A stretch of 64,000 nucleotides of DNA from Chaetorhynchus papuensis. Its lineage: Eukaryota; Chordata; Aves; Passeriformes; Rhipiduridae. Every line of letters starts with the position of its first letter. Position 1 is the first letter of the stretch. This document shows, piece after piece, positions 51,545 to 63,600 of the stretch. The notes under the pieces are model-generated. The model saw nothing but the letters and a program-made list of their open reading frames with translations, did no database searches and had not been told where the DNA came from. The position numbers were made by a program, and so were the translations under genes. The DNA is taken from positions 62,001 through 126,000 of the forward strand of contig VWYX01000358.1 of NCBI GenBank assembly GCA_013396525.1, written 5' to 3'.

Positions 51545-52356
51545 GTAAGTATCGCCTTTCTGGGGCAGGGGCGCGGAGCTCCGGGTGCCGCGCAGGGCTC
51601 TCGGCGGTGCCGGCTCCCACCGGCCGGGGCTGCGCTCCGAGTTCCCCGCCAGCACCGAGGGCCAGTCAGGGAATGCCGGCTGCTTTGCCTGGCGCGTCAG
51701 TGTCCTGCATAGAGCAGGGGTTGCTTGAAGAGCTGTCTTCATGCATATTTACTGGGAATTGTGAATGAAAAAACCAGAGCAATCGAGCATTCCGTGGCGG
51801 GCTCTGCTAGAGTGTCGCTCTGGGTTTGTTTATGGTAAATTGGGAATGAAGCCGCTCTGTTTCAGGAGCGAAAAGAGCTTTATCCCATACAGCTTTAGCT
51901 GCGCTCCAGGTTATGCTTATTTTGAACCTGCCAAGAAAACTCCTGCCCTTGATCATGTTAATTAGTTTGCTTCTAGCTGCTCTTTCCAGGTTGGATGTCT
52001 CTTCCCTTAGAGCTCAAACCCGTCCATTTCACTTGGAAGCAAACGGGCAGTTGGGAGCCTAGGATTTTCCTGACCTGGATAAGATGAGGGACGTATCCCG
52101 GACAGCTGTGGGCTCACGGAGCCGCTTTTAGCAAAGAGCTGAAATCTGTTTCTGAGTGAAGGGGGGGAACTTTTGAGCGCAGTCACTTTATTTCCGTTCA
52201 CATACCACATGCGAATGAAGTATGTTTCTTTTTGTCCTGCCAAACCTGCAACCTGACTAACGGCTTCTCCTCGTCTCCTCTTCTCCCCGCGCTGTCCCGT
52301 CCCGTCCCCCCCACCCCGTGTCCAGCCCCCCCTTGCCTGTCTCCCTGTCCGCGTAG

Positions 52357-52551
52357 CTGCCCTCCCGGGATGCGATGTCGCCCGCAGGCTGCGGCGGGGA
52401 TCACGCGTGCGGCCAGCGGCGCGGAGGCCGCCCCTGAGCCCGGGCAGCGAGGGGCGCGACATGCCCGCGGTCGCGACATGTCCTGCAGCGACACCGACAG
52501 CAGCACCGGCACCTCCGGCAGCCGCCGCCGCTCCGTCTCCTGAGGCGCTGG
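52357..52551 (+). other. GRIN2A: Inferred GRIN2A leader exon 2 with upstream ORFs
   Basis: The acceptor is a long pyrimidine tract ending 'ctccctgtccgcgtag' at 52356, and the donor is 'gcgctgg|gtacgtg' at 52551/52552. The exon has upstream ATGs at 52370, 52375, 52461 and 52478. The 52370 frame stops at 52543, 8 nt before the exon end. The 52461 frame has no stop in the exon and would continue across the junction into the coding exon in a different frame from GRIN2A. The 5' leader of NR2A is known to restrain translation in mammals. The exon structure itself is inferred from splice signals only. Confidence 0.5.
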
Positions 52552-54011
52552 GTACGTGCGGCCCGCGCCCGCAGGGGGGCGCCCTCGCGCCGCGGCCGGC
52601 CCGGCGGGGCGCGCTCCCGGGGCGCGCTCCCGGGGCGCCGCTGAGCGCTGAGCCGTGCCCGCCGCGGGCCCCCAACCGGGGCGGGGGCTCGCAGGGGCCC
52701 GGAGCCTTCCTCGGGCTCGGGGGGAAGCGGGGGCGTTTGGGTTTTGCTGCTCCACCGCGCTCCGTGCCGCCGCTGGTGTGGCGGCGGTCGGTGGGAGCCT
52801 GGCCCGCAGTGCGATCGGGTAGCACGGGGGCACTGATGTGCGGTTAAATGCGCTGTCGGGTGCTCGTCTCCTTGTGTGCCCCGAAAGGAGGCGGTGATGC
52901 CGCAAGCCCGTGTCTGGCTGTGTGTTTCAGCAGCAGACGGCTCTGACTGAGGATGGAGATAGGGCTGGCAGGATGAGAGGGGAGATCTGGAAAATGCCAC
53001 CCTGATTGGACAGCCCCGCTTGTGTGTTCTGCGTGACGCTTTGCAACAAGCTTGGCTTTGTGTGGCACAGGGACTCCCTTCTTGCAGCTAGCGGAGAGCC
53101 AGTTATGGGGGTGGAAATCCCTCGGGGCACAGAAACGGGGGAGATCTTGCAGAGTCAGACCTGCTCTCCTTCTCCCTCCTTCAGATAGTTCAGATCCCTT
53201 CTGTGGCTCATCTCTCTCCCCATCCTACTCCGTCTATATTCAGCCCCCTACAGAGATTCAGTGAAGACATGAGGTAACCAATGCAGTGATGCTCATTTAT
53301 GGAACACCCTCCCCTTCAACACTAGGGACAACTTTGTGTCCGAGATCAGCAGTTCTGAGAGGCTCAGGTTCTGAATGCTGCATGAGAGGATGGAAAAGAA
53401 TTAAGATAGAGTATCTCGCTTTTGAATCTGTACCAGAAATGCAGTAGGATTCCTTGAGCAGCAGCTGCCTAGGAGAGATCTTCAGAAATAAAACAGCATG
53501 GGTTTGGGATCCTGTGAGATGTAAGGAGTACGTGGACTGGGGTTTCCAGCAGACCTCTGGCTCACTTCTCTAATTTTGAGCTAAAATACCTCTCTCTCTT
53601 AGACCATGACTAAAGTTTAAATAGATTCCAGCATGAAGGAAAATAGATTTGCTTTACCTGTTTTAGCACAGCAAGGTTAAAGAGAAGGATGATAATGTAT
53701 TTTTTTTTAAATTATGTCCGTCATTTTTATTTTGTTGGCTATCCAGGGAGGATGTTAATGGGTCTTTTCTCTGAACTACTGCATTTTTTGCCTTGCTTGT
53801 GGGAGACCCAGCTGTAATATTGTCATTATCAAGTTAAGTTTTTGATGGGATATAAGAGGCTTGATTTGGATCTAAGGTGAAGAATGCATTGTAAAAAGCT
53901 GCTGAAGTTTGTATTATGCCCAGAAGCTTTCTGTTTAAAACCTTCATTGAAGATATACAGTGTATATTTTTTTCTCTATGTTCTTCTTATACAATGTGAT
54001 CGCTTTTACAG
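52552..54011 (+). other. Inferred GRIN2A leader intron
   Basis: Its first 350 bp continue the CpG island. The rest is ordinary AT-rich sequence. It ends in a pyrimidine-rich tract and 'cgcttttacag' at 54011. Confidence 0.55.
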
Positions 54012-54029
54012 GGGATAAAGCTGGCAAAG

Positions 54030-54434
54030 ATGAGGAAAATTGGCTGTGCTCTCCTGGTACTCCAAGCTCTTCTGGCGCCTTTGGATCTTGTTCGTGGAGC
54101 AGAGAAAAATTATCCCATCCTGAACATTGCAGTGATTCTGGGAAGGACCAAGTATATAACAGAGAGAGATATCAGAGCTCTCTGGACCAGGGAAATGTCA
54201 GCAGACCTGGCTGTTGATATCAATGTAGTGACCCTTCTTGTGAACCAGACTGATCCTAAGAGCATCATAACACATGTTTGTGACTTGATGTCAGGCACCA
54301 AGATCCATGGAGTGGTTTTTGGAGATGACACTGATCAGGAGGCAGTAGCTCAGATTTTGGATTTTATTTCATCTCAGACTTCTATTCCAATTCTTGGAAT
54401 TCATGGCGGGGCCTCCATGATAATGGCAGATAAG
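54030..54434 (+). CDS. GRIN2A: NMDA receptor subunit GluN2A, first coding exon (partial gene)
   Basis: 135 codons from ATG at 54030 to the donor GTAGGA at 54435, ending in phase 0 after MADK. The human first coding exon, as recalled, ends at the same point (residue 138). GluN2A is the glutamate-binding subunit of NMDA-receptor channels in the postsynaptic membrane. This exon encodes a signal peptide (about residues 1-23, hydrophobic CALLVLQALLAPL) and the first part of the extracellular amino-terminal domain. Conserved blocks are LNIAVILG, NQTDPKSIITHVCDLMSG (sequon N72, disulfide Cys84), VFGDDTDQEAVAQILDFISS and PILGIHGGASMIMADK. These are closer to GRIN2A than to GRIN2B. H125, equal to zinc-site H128, is kept, but the positions of human H42 and H44 are R39 and K41. 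The exon starts at 54012 after TTTTACAG. Later exons lie beyond the window. Confidence 0.96.
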
Positions 54435-57400
54435 GTAGGAAAACTTAAGAGCTCTTGCTGTTTTAATGTACTTCATTGTGTTGGTCTCTATCATGAATAA
54501 TCGGTACAAGCAGTTCAAAAGAGATGCTCTTAACTGTCTCTCTGTACTTAAAGGAAAAAAATATGCATAATGGTGTCTTTGTTGATGGCTCATCCAATAT
54601 TCAGAAATATTTTGGGGTTCATGCCTGAAACTCAACTTTCTAACTCTATAAAATCTCACTAATGAGATTTTACTATCCAGCGAATTGAATGATGGTCAGT
54701 TTAAAAATTTTAATAGCTAATATGATAAATAAATGGAAAAACAACCTCGTAATGGTAGGTTCATAAAATGATTTTGAGGATAAGATGTAAAATTATAAGC
54801 AGATGTTATGTGGTGATTATAAGAAATAGCAAGCAATAGACCTGAATGTATTTGAGGACAACAGTAATAATAGGTCAGTAATAAGCAGACTTTAGTGATC
54901 TACTACAGTCTCTGGATTAAGTAGTCTTGCACACTTGAACCAGCTGCATTCCATAGATTCATTGAATTACACTTTTGCTAACTGGATGCTTCTACTTTCC
55001 TACTATAGTTCATGAAAATCCAGTAAAGGGTTGTCTGAAACCTGTAGATAATGACAAATGGTTTTGTTGGAAAACATATATTTATGTAATCTGCTGTGAG
55101 ACTGGAAGAGCAAAAGTGACTCATGTCGCAAGTTCCTTAACGCTGTAACAATTGTTAGGAACTCCTTGCTGGCACTGCAGCACTGGTGCTGTGAGGTGAT
55201 TGCTGCTGTTCCTGAAACAGGCACGGAGTGCAGGGCTGAGCTCTGGTGGGGACTCTGCCTTGCCAGAAATTCACAGGAGCTCCCACTGTGGTGTAAGAGA
55301 GGAGAGCTCAAAGAGGGAGTGCAGGTGGGAGAAGTCACTGGTTTGCCAGCACATGAGGGTTTTTAATGTTAATTGTAACTTATTTCCTGATGTTCCCATG
55401 GTTTAGGGTTTCTTATTCATTGACTATTATTATTTCTTATGAGTGACTTTTGAATAGTAAAGGGCTCTCTGAACACATCTGAAAACAAGTGGTCCAGATA
55501 TATTATTTCGTGAAGTAAGGGAGAAAAAGAACCAGGAAAGTGACAATGATTAATTATGACTGAGGAATCGGCTTTGAACTTTGGAAACTTTTTACCTCTT
55601 GAAAAGACTTTTTTTTTCTGTTGGGATAAGACGTCTGTTTCTCTTGATATCTTGAATGATCTTCCTTTACAACTTGTCATACGAAGGCAGGACGTTAAGT
55701 GTTGAATTATGGCAGAGATCCTATAAAAATAGCTCTGACATCTTGATTTATACAGAAAGATCATTACAGTCAATGCTGCTGTCTTGAGTGCAATTGCAGT
55801 GACCAAGTTACAGGGACAGTTCTTTCATGTGCTTTTAAATTACAGTGCAGATTTACTTGTCTTTTAAAGATGGGTTTATATGTATTTAGTGCTTCTTTTT
55901 GATACATATTTCACTGAACTGTCTCTGCCAGTGTAAGAACACTTGAAGATCCCAGCCAGTGCTAAGTGATGAAATACTGGAAGAAATCCTTACAGAATCA
56001 TCTTCACTCATGGTAGCAGATGCAGGCTGTTACTGTTACAGATCTATTTTTATTTTTATATAAGAGCTGCTAGAAAATGAATCAGGTTTGTCTCAGTAAG
56101 TTACTGCTACTTTCGTTGTCTGAATTGCTAATATTGCTAATATTATCATTATTATATCACTGTCTTTGATTTTAGGGATTATCAGAGTTTTATTAGCAAA
56201 CTTTTCTGCTGAAATTTAGCTTCTAAGATTTCCATTTGGGAAATCAAAATTGTCTTTTGTGTGTTAAAACAATCTAACGGAGCAGTCTCCAGTAGCTTGA
56301 ATTGGCTGAAGGAATTGTTTGTTCGTGTAACTAATATTGCCTTAATTTTTAACCTGACCTTTGCAATGTGCACTGTCTTGCAGTGGGGTTTGGAACATCA
56401 CAGTAATGAGACTTGCATGTGTCACTCAATTAACCATTCATTTAGGAGTGAATTCCTGGGAGACAGAGTTGAAATTCACAGTGCTGTCATAAAAGCAGGG
56501 AAGATGAAGTCTGAGGGAGAGGATTGCAAATATGAAATCTTTCACGTCGCTGTCAGGATTTTAGCTGGCACACATAGGTGTTGGCTGAATTGTGAAGATT
56601 ATTAAGTAAGTCTCCTGTTTTGTCTCAAGCATTGAGATGCCTGGTTATGCAAAAGATGCCTGGTCCCACTCCTGCTTGTGGATGTAGTGCTCTGGCATTC
56701 TCATAAGGCCATTTCAGTTATGTCCTTATTGTATGAGTTCTGTGCCAGGTGGTAACGTGATACTGAACTAAACTGAGGGCACAGGAAAGAGAACTCATCT
56801 ATAATGCTCCATACTGCTGAAGACTTCCCTGAGTGACTCAGAGGAGATGAGCTACCATATTCTCTGTGGCTAATAAATACTATGCCATTGTGAATCTTGA
56901 CTGAAGAGCCCGATCTGTAAAAAAATAAGTTGTTCTATATTTCTAAAGATGAGATATGCCCACATTTAGAGTTTGAAGTGATTAATGCAGGACATCCAGC
57001 TTTTGAAGCACTGAGTCCCTGTCTGAACATCTGGGGTGAGTGGTGTGTTGTCTAGACTGCCTCCTTTGCCGGCCCAGCTCTGCTTCAGTTTGCTCAGAGT
57101 TTGCCTGCACCATCTGAGGAGAGATGTTGCATGATTCAGACAATGAAAATAGACAGGCATGTGAAGCCAACCAAACTGGAATGTTTTCTGAACCTCGCTG
57201 ATGTATTTTCACCTGACATCAGCTGCCAGCACCCTGCCAACAAACCAATGGGACACTTTGGGGTGTATGGCCCTTATCTGATCCTAAGTGTGCTGCAGAG
57301 ATACCCTTTGGGCAGTGCCACATGCTCTGCTCCAGCTGATTTTATCACCTGCTCTTGGCAGGAGCTCTCCTGCCAATGAACTGCTCCTTGGCTTTGGTCC

Positions 57401-58037
57401 CCAATTCTGCCACACACTTCAAATGCATTCAGATGTGGCATAGTCTACTGAAACAAGATGAGAATTGTCTGGGGCATCTGTGCCAGCCTGCTGTGCATCA
57501 GCATCCCTTGGAGGATGCTGAAAACAGACTGACTGTTTATTCGTCTTGTGTCTCTTGACATTTGAGACATCTGAACACAAACATTACTTAGGAACTGTTT
57601 TCTGACTTCAGCATTTGGTTTCAAACAGTTACCTTTGTTTCACCACATATTATGATTATAATGATAGTATTTGTGATACTTTTTTTTAAAAAACAGAACA
57701 TCATGGTTAGTTCTGTGTGAAGGCTTCTTCACATGTGGGAAAAAATGCCCCTGTGTCCTGTAAATACATCCAGGAATATTTAGTGTCTCTGAACCAGACT
57801 ACATTTGCCTATTCCAAACCTAAATCTTTCCAGAAGTCTTTCTGAAAGATGTAATTTGAGGCATTTTATTGTTGTGGAAGCACTCACAGTTATAACACAT
57901 AATCAAGAAGTGTTAAAGGTGAGGGTAATTTTTCAGAAGGGCTATCACAAAGTGACACTTCTTGAAACAGATCTGGAGATGTTATGCAAAGTAACTAACT
58001 GCTTTTCCAAAAGGTAAGTACTATATATTATTGCATA
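54435..58037 (+). other. GRIN2A: GRIN2A intron after first coding exon
   Basis: Intron sequence. The next coding exon (which should start with an aspartate codon and an FFQFG motif) is not in the window. Somewhat GC-richer blocks at about 55150-55340 and 57060-57540 have short ORFs without family resemblance. Confidence 0.8.
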
Positions 58038-58600
58038 ATGATTCTATGAGAGCCAGGGAGGTTAGACAGGATCGCTGGAGGTTGTCTAACCCAGCCCCAG
58101 CTCTGTGATGAGCTAATATCAAAATCCCATCATTCAGCCAAGTTTTGAATATCGCCCTGGAAGTAGGTGCCACAGCCTCTGTGGGATCTGTTTCAGCAAT
58201 TAACCTCTCTCACCATGCAAATATTTTCCTTTTATCTCATTAGAATTTCCCTTGATACCACAGGCTCTTGTTCTTTTGCTGTGAATCTGAGTCCAACTCT
58301 ATCTCAGTGCAGTTGAAGGCTGCAGTTACATTGCTCCTTACCTGTCTCTTTCCTGGGCAAAGAGTCCCTTCAGCCCTTACCTGCACTTGCAGTCCTTTGG
58401 ACTCGCTTGGATATATTGGTGTCTTGTATGGTGAGACCCCAAACAGGGCAGGGGACTGCAGACAGGGCCTCGTGAGTCCTGGGAGAGGAGCAGTCCCTCC
58501 CTGGAGCAGCTGCTGTGCTGCTGCTGCCGCAGCCTCGCTAGGCTGTGCCACCGAAAGGGAGCACTGCTGACTCATGTTCAGCCCATCCCATGGGCCCCCC
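58038..58600 (-). repeat. CR1-like LINE fragment in GRIN2A intron
   Basis: The + strand follows the reverse complement of CR1: 'ctggaggttgtctaacccagcccc', then 'gttttgaatatcgccctgg' and 'ggtgccacagcctctgtggg'. After these come 'agaatttcccttgataccacaggctc', 'cactgcagacagggcctcgtgag'-like sequence and 'agcactgctgactcatgttcagcc'. It is longer than the other CR1 pieces, reaching the 3' part of the ORF2 region, and is decayed with no open frame. The 3' end is at low coordinate. Confidence 0.8.
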
Positions 58601-60150
58601 ATGCCCTGGAGCACTGCCGGGATAGCTCATAAATAAGGCATCTCATTGCTAATAAGCACTGAGTGAAACTGCACTTTGAAATTTTTCATTCTTTTGGTGG
58701 TGATTTTTTAGGTACTTTACTGAAATACTTGCAGGTGTGTTTGTATTACTTGTCATTTTCACCTCATTGTAGGTATAGCTGGAATTGCTTTGTTTTAACT
58801 CATTTGAGATGCAAAAACCTGTGCTGGACTTGTGCAAACCAGAGCTCTAAGAAACTGATCAGAGCCCACCCAGGCTCCTGGCTCTGGAGCATTTATTTTC
58901 CCTTATCTGTATGTGACTTTGTTAATTATATTAAAGTTCCTCCACACATCCTCCGGCTTCTTTGCCAGATGCCTCCATGGTGCAGTGATTCTCTAAAGGA
59001 CCAAAAAAGTTTAAAAGTCACACTTCACTTTTGTACTATGTGTAAGTGTGCTTCAACTCTTAATGCTTTCAAAATTGTTTGATGGAGACGGCGAGGGGGG
59101 GATGTTGTATTTGTTTTTTATTGTAGAATCTTTTCTGGAGGTCATACTACCTGGAATGTGCTCATTAATTCATATGTCTGCCATATGTATATGTAGATTT
59201 CTGTCCAGCCTGTTTAGTTGGCTTGTAAAAGCAGTTCTGTATTTCATTATAGACCATTGTAAAGTTTAGCTTTTCTATAATATTAACTTTTTATCCCAGT
59301 CCTTACTGATGGCTGATGTTAGCATGTGTATGGCACTATTTGTCTGAGCACGGTATTCATTTTGGCTTTGTTACTGCAAAAGACTGAAAGATTAAACTGT
59401 AGGTTAATAAATACTTCAGTGCAAAAACATCAGTGTTCACATAACTGGTGTTTCAGGTCTAGACACTGTAGCTTGCACTGCTACATAGTCTGTTGCACAC
59501 AATATTTCCAGCTTCTGACTCATTTAAAGGAAGCAATTGCATTTGATTTTCTTCCCTTCTAGCTGTATGAAGGCCCCTATGGGAAGAATAATCTTCAGAT
59601 ATTCTAATTTTTATTTTGAGCTACAATAAAAATGTAGCATTGACCTCCTTGCAAATCTGTGTTTACTTGTCCATATCCATGAAAGCCAGTCTGTATGTAC
59701 TTTTTAAGAGAGTCTTGCACATCCATAAGACTTTTAGAACTAGAATGTGATCTGTGGTAGTACCTTTTACACACGCATGCTGTGATCAGTGCTATTAAAT
59801 TGTTAAAAATGTGCCTGAGATTTGTCTTACTGAGGTGAATGCAGTGAGTGGCTATAATACCCCGTGTTTTTCCTCCTCAGGAGGCAGTGCTGTGCGAGGG
59901 TGAGGTGGTTTGGATAGCACCTGCTGGTTTGGACATTGCTATTCCTGTACTGGCATGGCTGGGAGAAAGTAAAACTCCAGCAGCTGCTGTGTTTGCTGCT
60001 TTCAGCTGGGTCTTGGAACTCAGAGGAGCATTTTATTAATGATGTGAGCTTTGCTTTCTTGCTCTCTTTCTCCCACTCTTTTTTCTAAAGGGTTTTCCTA
60101 GCTATTTCTGAGGAGATTATATTATTCCTCATTCTCTTGTCCACGTAATT
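58601..60150 (+). other. GRIN2A intron sequence
   Basis: AT-rich intron. A strong acceptor-like 'tttttcctcctcag' ends at 59880 and is followed by a 52-codon open frame to 60039, of unknown meaning. Confidence 0.6.
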
Positions 60151-60154
60151 TTCC

Positions 60155-60610
60155 TGGTCTTAGAATCAAGAGGCGAACACGGTTAGAAGGGGAAAAGGGG
60201 TTTTACCTTGGGATTTATTGTAAGGATCCTTAGGTGCACCACGTCCACGTCGAATGCACCTCCATGCACCCCACAATGGCCACTGCAATCTCCCCCTCCT
60301 CTAGATCTGGTCTAATATTGTAGGTCTTAGTAATTAGCACGTCTATCCAAAATTCCCCAAGGAGAGGCTTGAATGAGCCCCCCTCCCCAAGGAACCTTCC
60401 CTTGGATGGTTCTATCTTAGTTTCCAAAATGTGTTCTGGAGAGGACTTTGGGCTCTGGGGCACACTGATCCCTGACTACAAAGCTTCTAAAATGTTCAGT
60501 CTCTTAGCTTGACAAGTCCAAGAATGTAGGCAAAAAGCACCAAGAATACAGAAGTTGCAAAAAGGTATAACAGGGTATAAAAGAAAAGACAAAAATCATC
60601 ATGGCATCAA
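60155..60610 (-). mobile_element. LTR-like element in GRIN2A intron, - strand
   Basis: Read on the - strand, it begins 'tgatgccatgatgattttt', passes a TTTATACCC element and a C/T-rich body, and has AATAAA at 60219-60214 followed by a U5-like 'cccaaggtaaaacccc' segment. I recall similar sequence from passerine endogenous retroviral LTRs. Neither the borders nor the target-site duplication are clean, and the element could extend further right, so the limits are approximate. No retroviral coding sequence was recognised beside it. Confidence 0.5.
60214..60219 (-). terminator. Polyadenylation signal of the LTR-like element
   Basis: AATAAA on the - strand near the low-coordinate end of the LTR-like element, the position expected for the R region. 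Confidence 0.4.
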
Positions 60611-63600
60611 GCTTATCCCTCTTAATTTGGTGAAGGAAAACATGGACGAGTTTCTGGAATACTGCAAGAGTAGACTTGAACAGTCATTCTTATAGAGCTC
60701 AAGGGAGCGATATTTAGTTTAATTTTCCAAAGTAGAAGGAAGGTAGCTTTGAAAAGATTAGGAATTTCTGTAACTAAGGAGCAGGTTGTAGGACCTGGAA
60801 GTCTTCTAGGGTTTACTTGATTTTTCATGCAGTTTAGGTGTGGGAAAGTTCCCGTTATTTTAGTTTGCTTGAATTTACAGCTGCAGCTGAGCTGAAGGTG
60901 GAGGGTAGGTTTCTATACACCACTCTTTTAGGAGAGAGGAGTGCTCAGCTTCAGTTTAGTCCTTTGCAGTAAGCTTTACATTTTCTTCTCAAAGGTACGA
61001 GTCTCTTTCTCTTCAGACTGTTCTTGAAAATAGAAATCCTTAACTGTCTTTGTTTTGAGCAACAGCATCTTAAACCTGCTAGCAAGTCCCTATTGTGGAT
61101 CTCCCAAGCAATCTCTCCAAACTATTGCCTGCCCATGGGTAATTATAACCCAGCAGACTCCTGGGCTGTGAAAGTAGGACACAAGACCTTCAGCATAATT
61201 TTCTGCTTGCAGACGTTCCTGGTGACATCTTTAGAGTTTGTTTTCGCAAGAACATTCTCAAATACAAAATGAAAAAATACTCCTTTTAAGCTATAAAATA
61301 ATTATAGGCCATTGCAAAATACATGGGAAGTTTCTGGCAACCAGAGAATGTACCTGAAAGTATAAAATTATGCAGTGTAGAGAACAGAAGGGCTTTGATA
61401 TAATGTCAAACACATATTTTGTTTCATCTGTTAATTATTTTTGAGGCTGCTTAGATTATTTGAATAGACAGTTCATTGGTGTGTTTAGTCACTTATTTGA
61501 ACTAACCATTTAATTTGAAGGATTTCTTTATGAGTTTTTGATCTTTCTTGGAAGACTCTGGGGTAGATCTGCCTATGTGGTGATGGTACAAAGGGCTTTG
61601 TATGGATTCACAGAAAAACTTTGCCGGCTGTAGCTTTTATTTTTTACAAATCTGTGGTCATCTGGTTTGTGTGTACTCTTTGTCTTCCCCTCTTCCCTCC
61701 TCCTTCCTCCTCTGCCTCCACTCTTCCCTGGAGCTATGAAGTTGTGTGGATTTTACTGAGGGAGCCCAGCCTGGATTGTCTCCACACCATCTGTCACCAT
61801 ATTGTTTGTTTAAATCCTTGAGATATTTTCTTCTTTGCTTCACTGAAATAAATACATAAAGCTGCAGCAGCATCATTGGCTATTTATATTCATTTTACAC
61901 TTAATGTCCTTAAGAGAAAACCCCTGTGCTTGCAATAGAGGTGCTGAAGCTGGAGGCACAGTTTATAAAACTAGATGTGGTTTAATTCTCTGAGTGAAGA
62001 GCTCCAGTTCCTCAGTGTGTTCACCCTCTGCCTTCTCAAGGGGGACAGCCAGCTGGGGCTCCCATGGCCCTGGAGGGACAATGCTGCTCATGGGTTATGC
62101 TCTGGTCTCCCCTCTCATTCTAGGAAAATGTTTTGCACACTTTGGTAAATGTGGGATGTGTCTTCCTCTGTCCTGAGACTTGATATTCTGGGTCAGGGAG
62201 AAGTTCAAACTTGTGGGCTCTGTGAAACCAGAACTAAGGAAGTAAGATTGGTTAGAAGGGGGAATGTTTTGGAGACAAATTGAAGGGTGCAGAAGAAATG
62301 TAGTATAAAAGCTGAACAACCGACAGGAAAATGAGTTTTGCTGATAGGCAAATGTGATATTCCAGGTTGCAGGTGGAGGTTGCTTGGTGACCAGCAGCTG
62401 TAGGTTTGTGATAACACAGTTAACATTATTTCCTTTCCCTACAGCAATTTCCCCTGTACCTTCCATACACATGAAGCTGAAGTAATCAAAAAGCCTCAGT
62501 GTTTGGAAAGAGAAGGAGGTTCCAGGTGCACAAGTTGTCTCTTATTTGGGGAAGAGCAAAATTCCTCTGGAGAAAGGTCTGTCCTTTCTGGGACTCAGCC
62601 ATGAGGGATCCTGGGCTGAGTGGTACACAGGGTTCCCTGATCAACCTTTGTGAATGATTTAAACATCTTGAAGAAGGAACAGTTTCTAGTCCAAAATTTT
62701 GACTAAGATTTTATTTGAATACAAATTCTTTCAGCTTCCCTTGCGGATTAAAGAAATCATTCATAAATGTATATATGTAGATGGTTTGTATAATCCATTT
62801 CTATTCCCTTTCCCTCTTCAACAGCTACAGAGACTGAACTAAAATTAGGAAATCTAGCAGAATATCTGAGGTCAAACTGGTCATAAACTTCTAGAGCATG
62901 GCATGTCCATTTGATTATACATTGGTCAATCTTGCTTAGCAAGATTAACATGTGTTTGGACAGGGGCAAGTTCAAAGCAGACATACACTTCCTTCTGGCT
63001 GGAACACACTGAGAAACACATCAAAGGGTTCTGGATGAGATTTGACTAAAACACTGTAGTATTCTGCATACAGCTCCAAAACCATCTTCATTTCTTTTGT
63101 ATGTCATCTTTTGTTTCACATTTGAGCGTGATTAGACCAGAGAAATCAAGGTCTGGTTGTTGGTTTTTTTTTTGGTGTGTGGGTTCTTCTCCCTGCTTTC
63201 TCCTGGGTTCCCTAGCTGAAGGTGAAAAAGGAAAGGTGAAATAAAAACAGGTGATAATCTTCATGCTTTTAAACTAATGTACTTGAAAAATATTATCTGC
63301 TCCTCAGGATGGAGCCTACAGGTACTGGTGCTTTGGGTGCTGCTCTGGCTGACAGTAGTGTCATTTCCCAGTAGGATCACATACACCCACTTTGGACTAG
63401 CTTGGATAAAGTAGGTTTTTTTCAGATCGAGACCATGTATCTTTTAACTTTATGTATCCCTTGATTTGGGTTTTGGCTAAGCTCTCTTGGGAGGTGCTTC
63501 ATTACCAGATGATTCCTCAGAGGGTGTTCTGGGCTTCCTGTCTCCATCACAGGTTTGGGAAAGCAATTTCCTTCTAGGCTTTTAAGGAAGATAGGCTGAA

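Larger units (their letters stand above)
50860..52900 (+). promoter_or_regulatory. GRIN2A: CpG island, GRIN2A promoter region
   Basis: Dense CpG in an otherwise CpG-poor window, in several blocks: about 50860-51250, 51540-51720 and 52290-52900. It lies 1-3 kb upstream of the first GRIN2A coding exon. The GRIN2A promoter is known to be GC-rich and TATA-less in mammals. An AT run 'caatttaaaaaaaaggg' near 51253 could be a TATA-like element but is unproven. The start site cannot be fixed from sequence. One ambiguous base (n) lies at 50983. Confidence 0.75.

Noticed and set aside
52007..53000. Several long ORFs (up to 272 codons) on the - strand and a 146-codon + strand ORF in the CpG island
   Set aside because: High GC lowers stop frequency. 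Composition is Arg/Ala/Gly/Pro-rich without domains, and overlapping frames are open at once.
7415..54434. Naming the pair EMP1 and GRIN2B (paralogous human 12p13 locus)
   Set aside because: The first product has 167 residues with the AWWVGD loop start and LRKRK ending of EMP2. The second has LNIAVILG, HVCDLMSG and GIHGGASM as in GRIN2A. Gene orientation also fits 16p13 and not 12p13.
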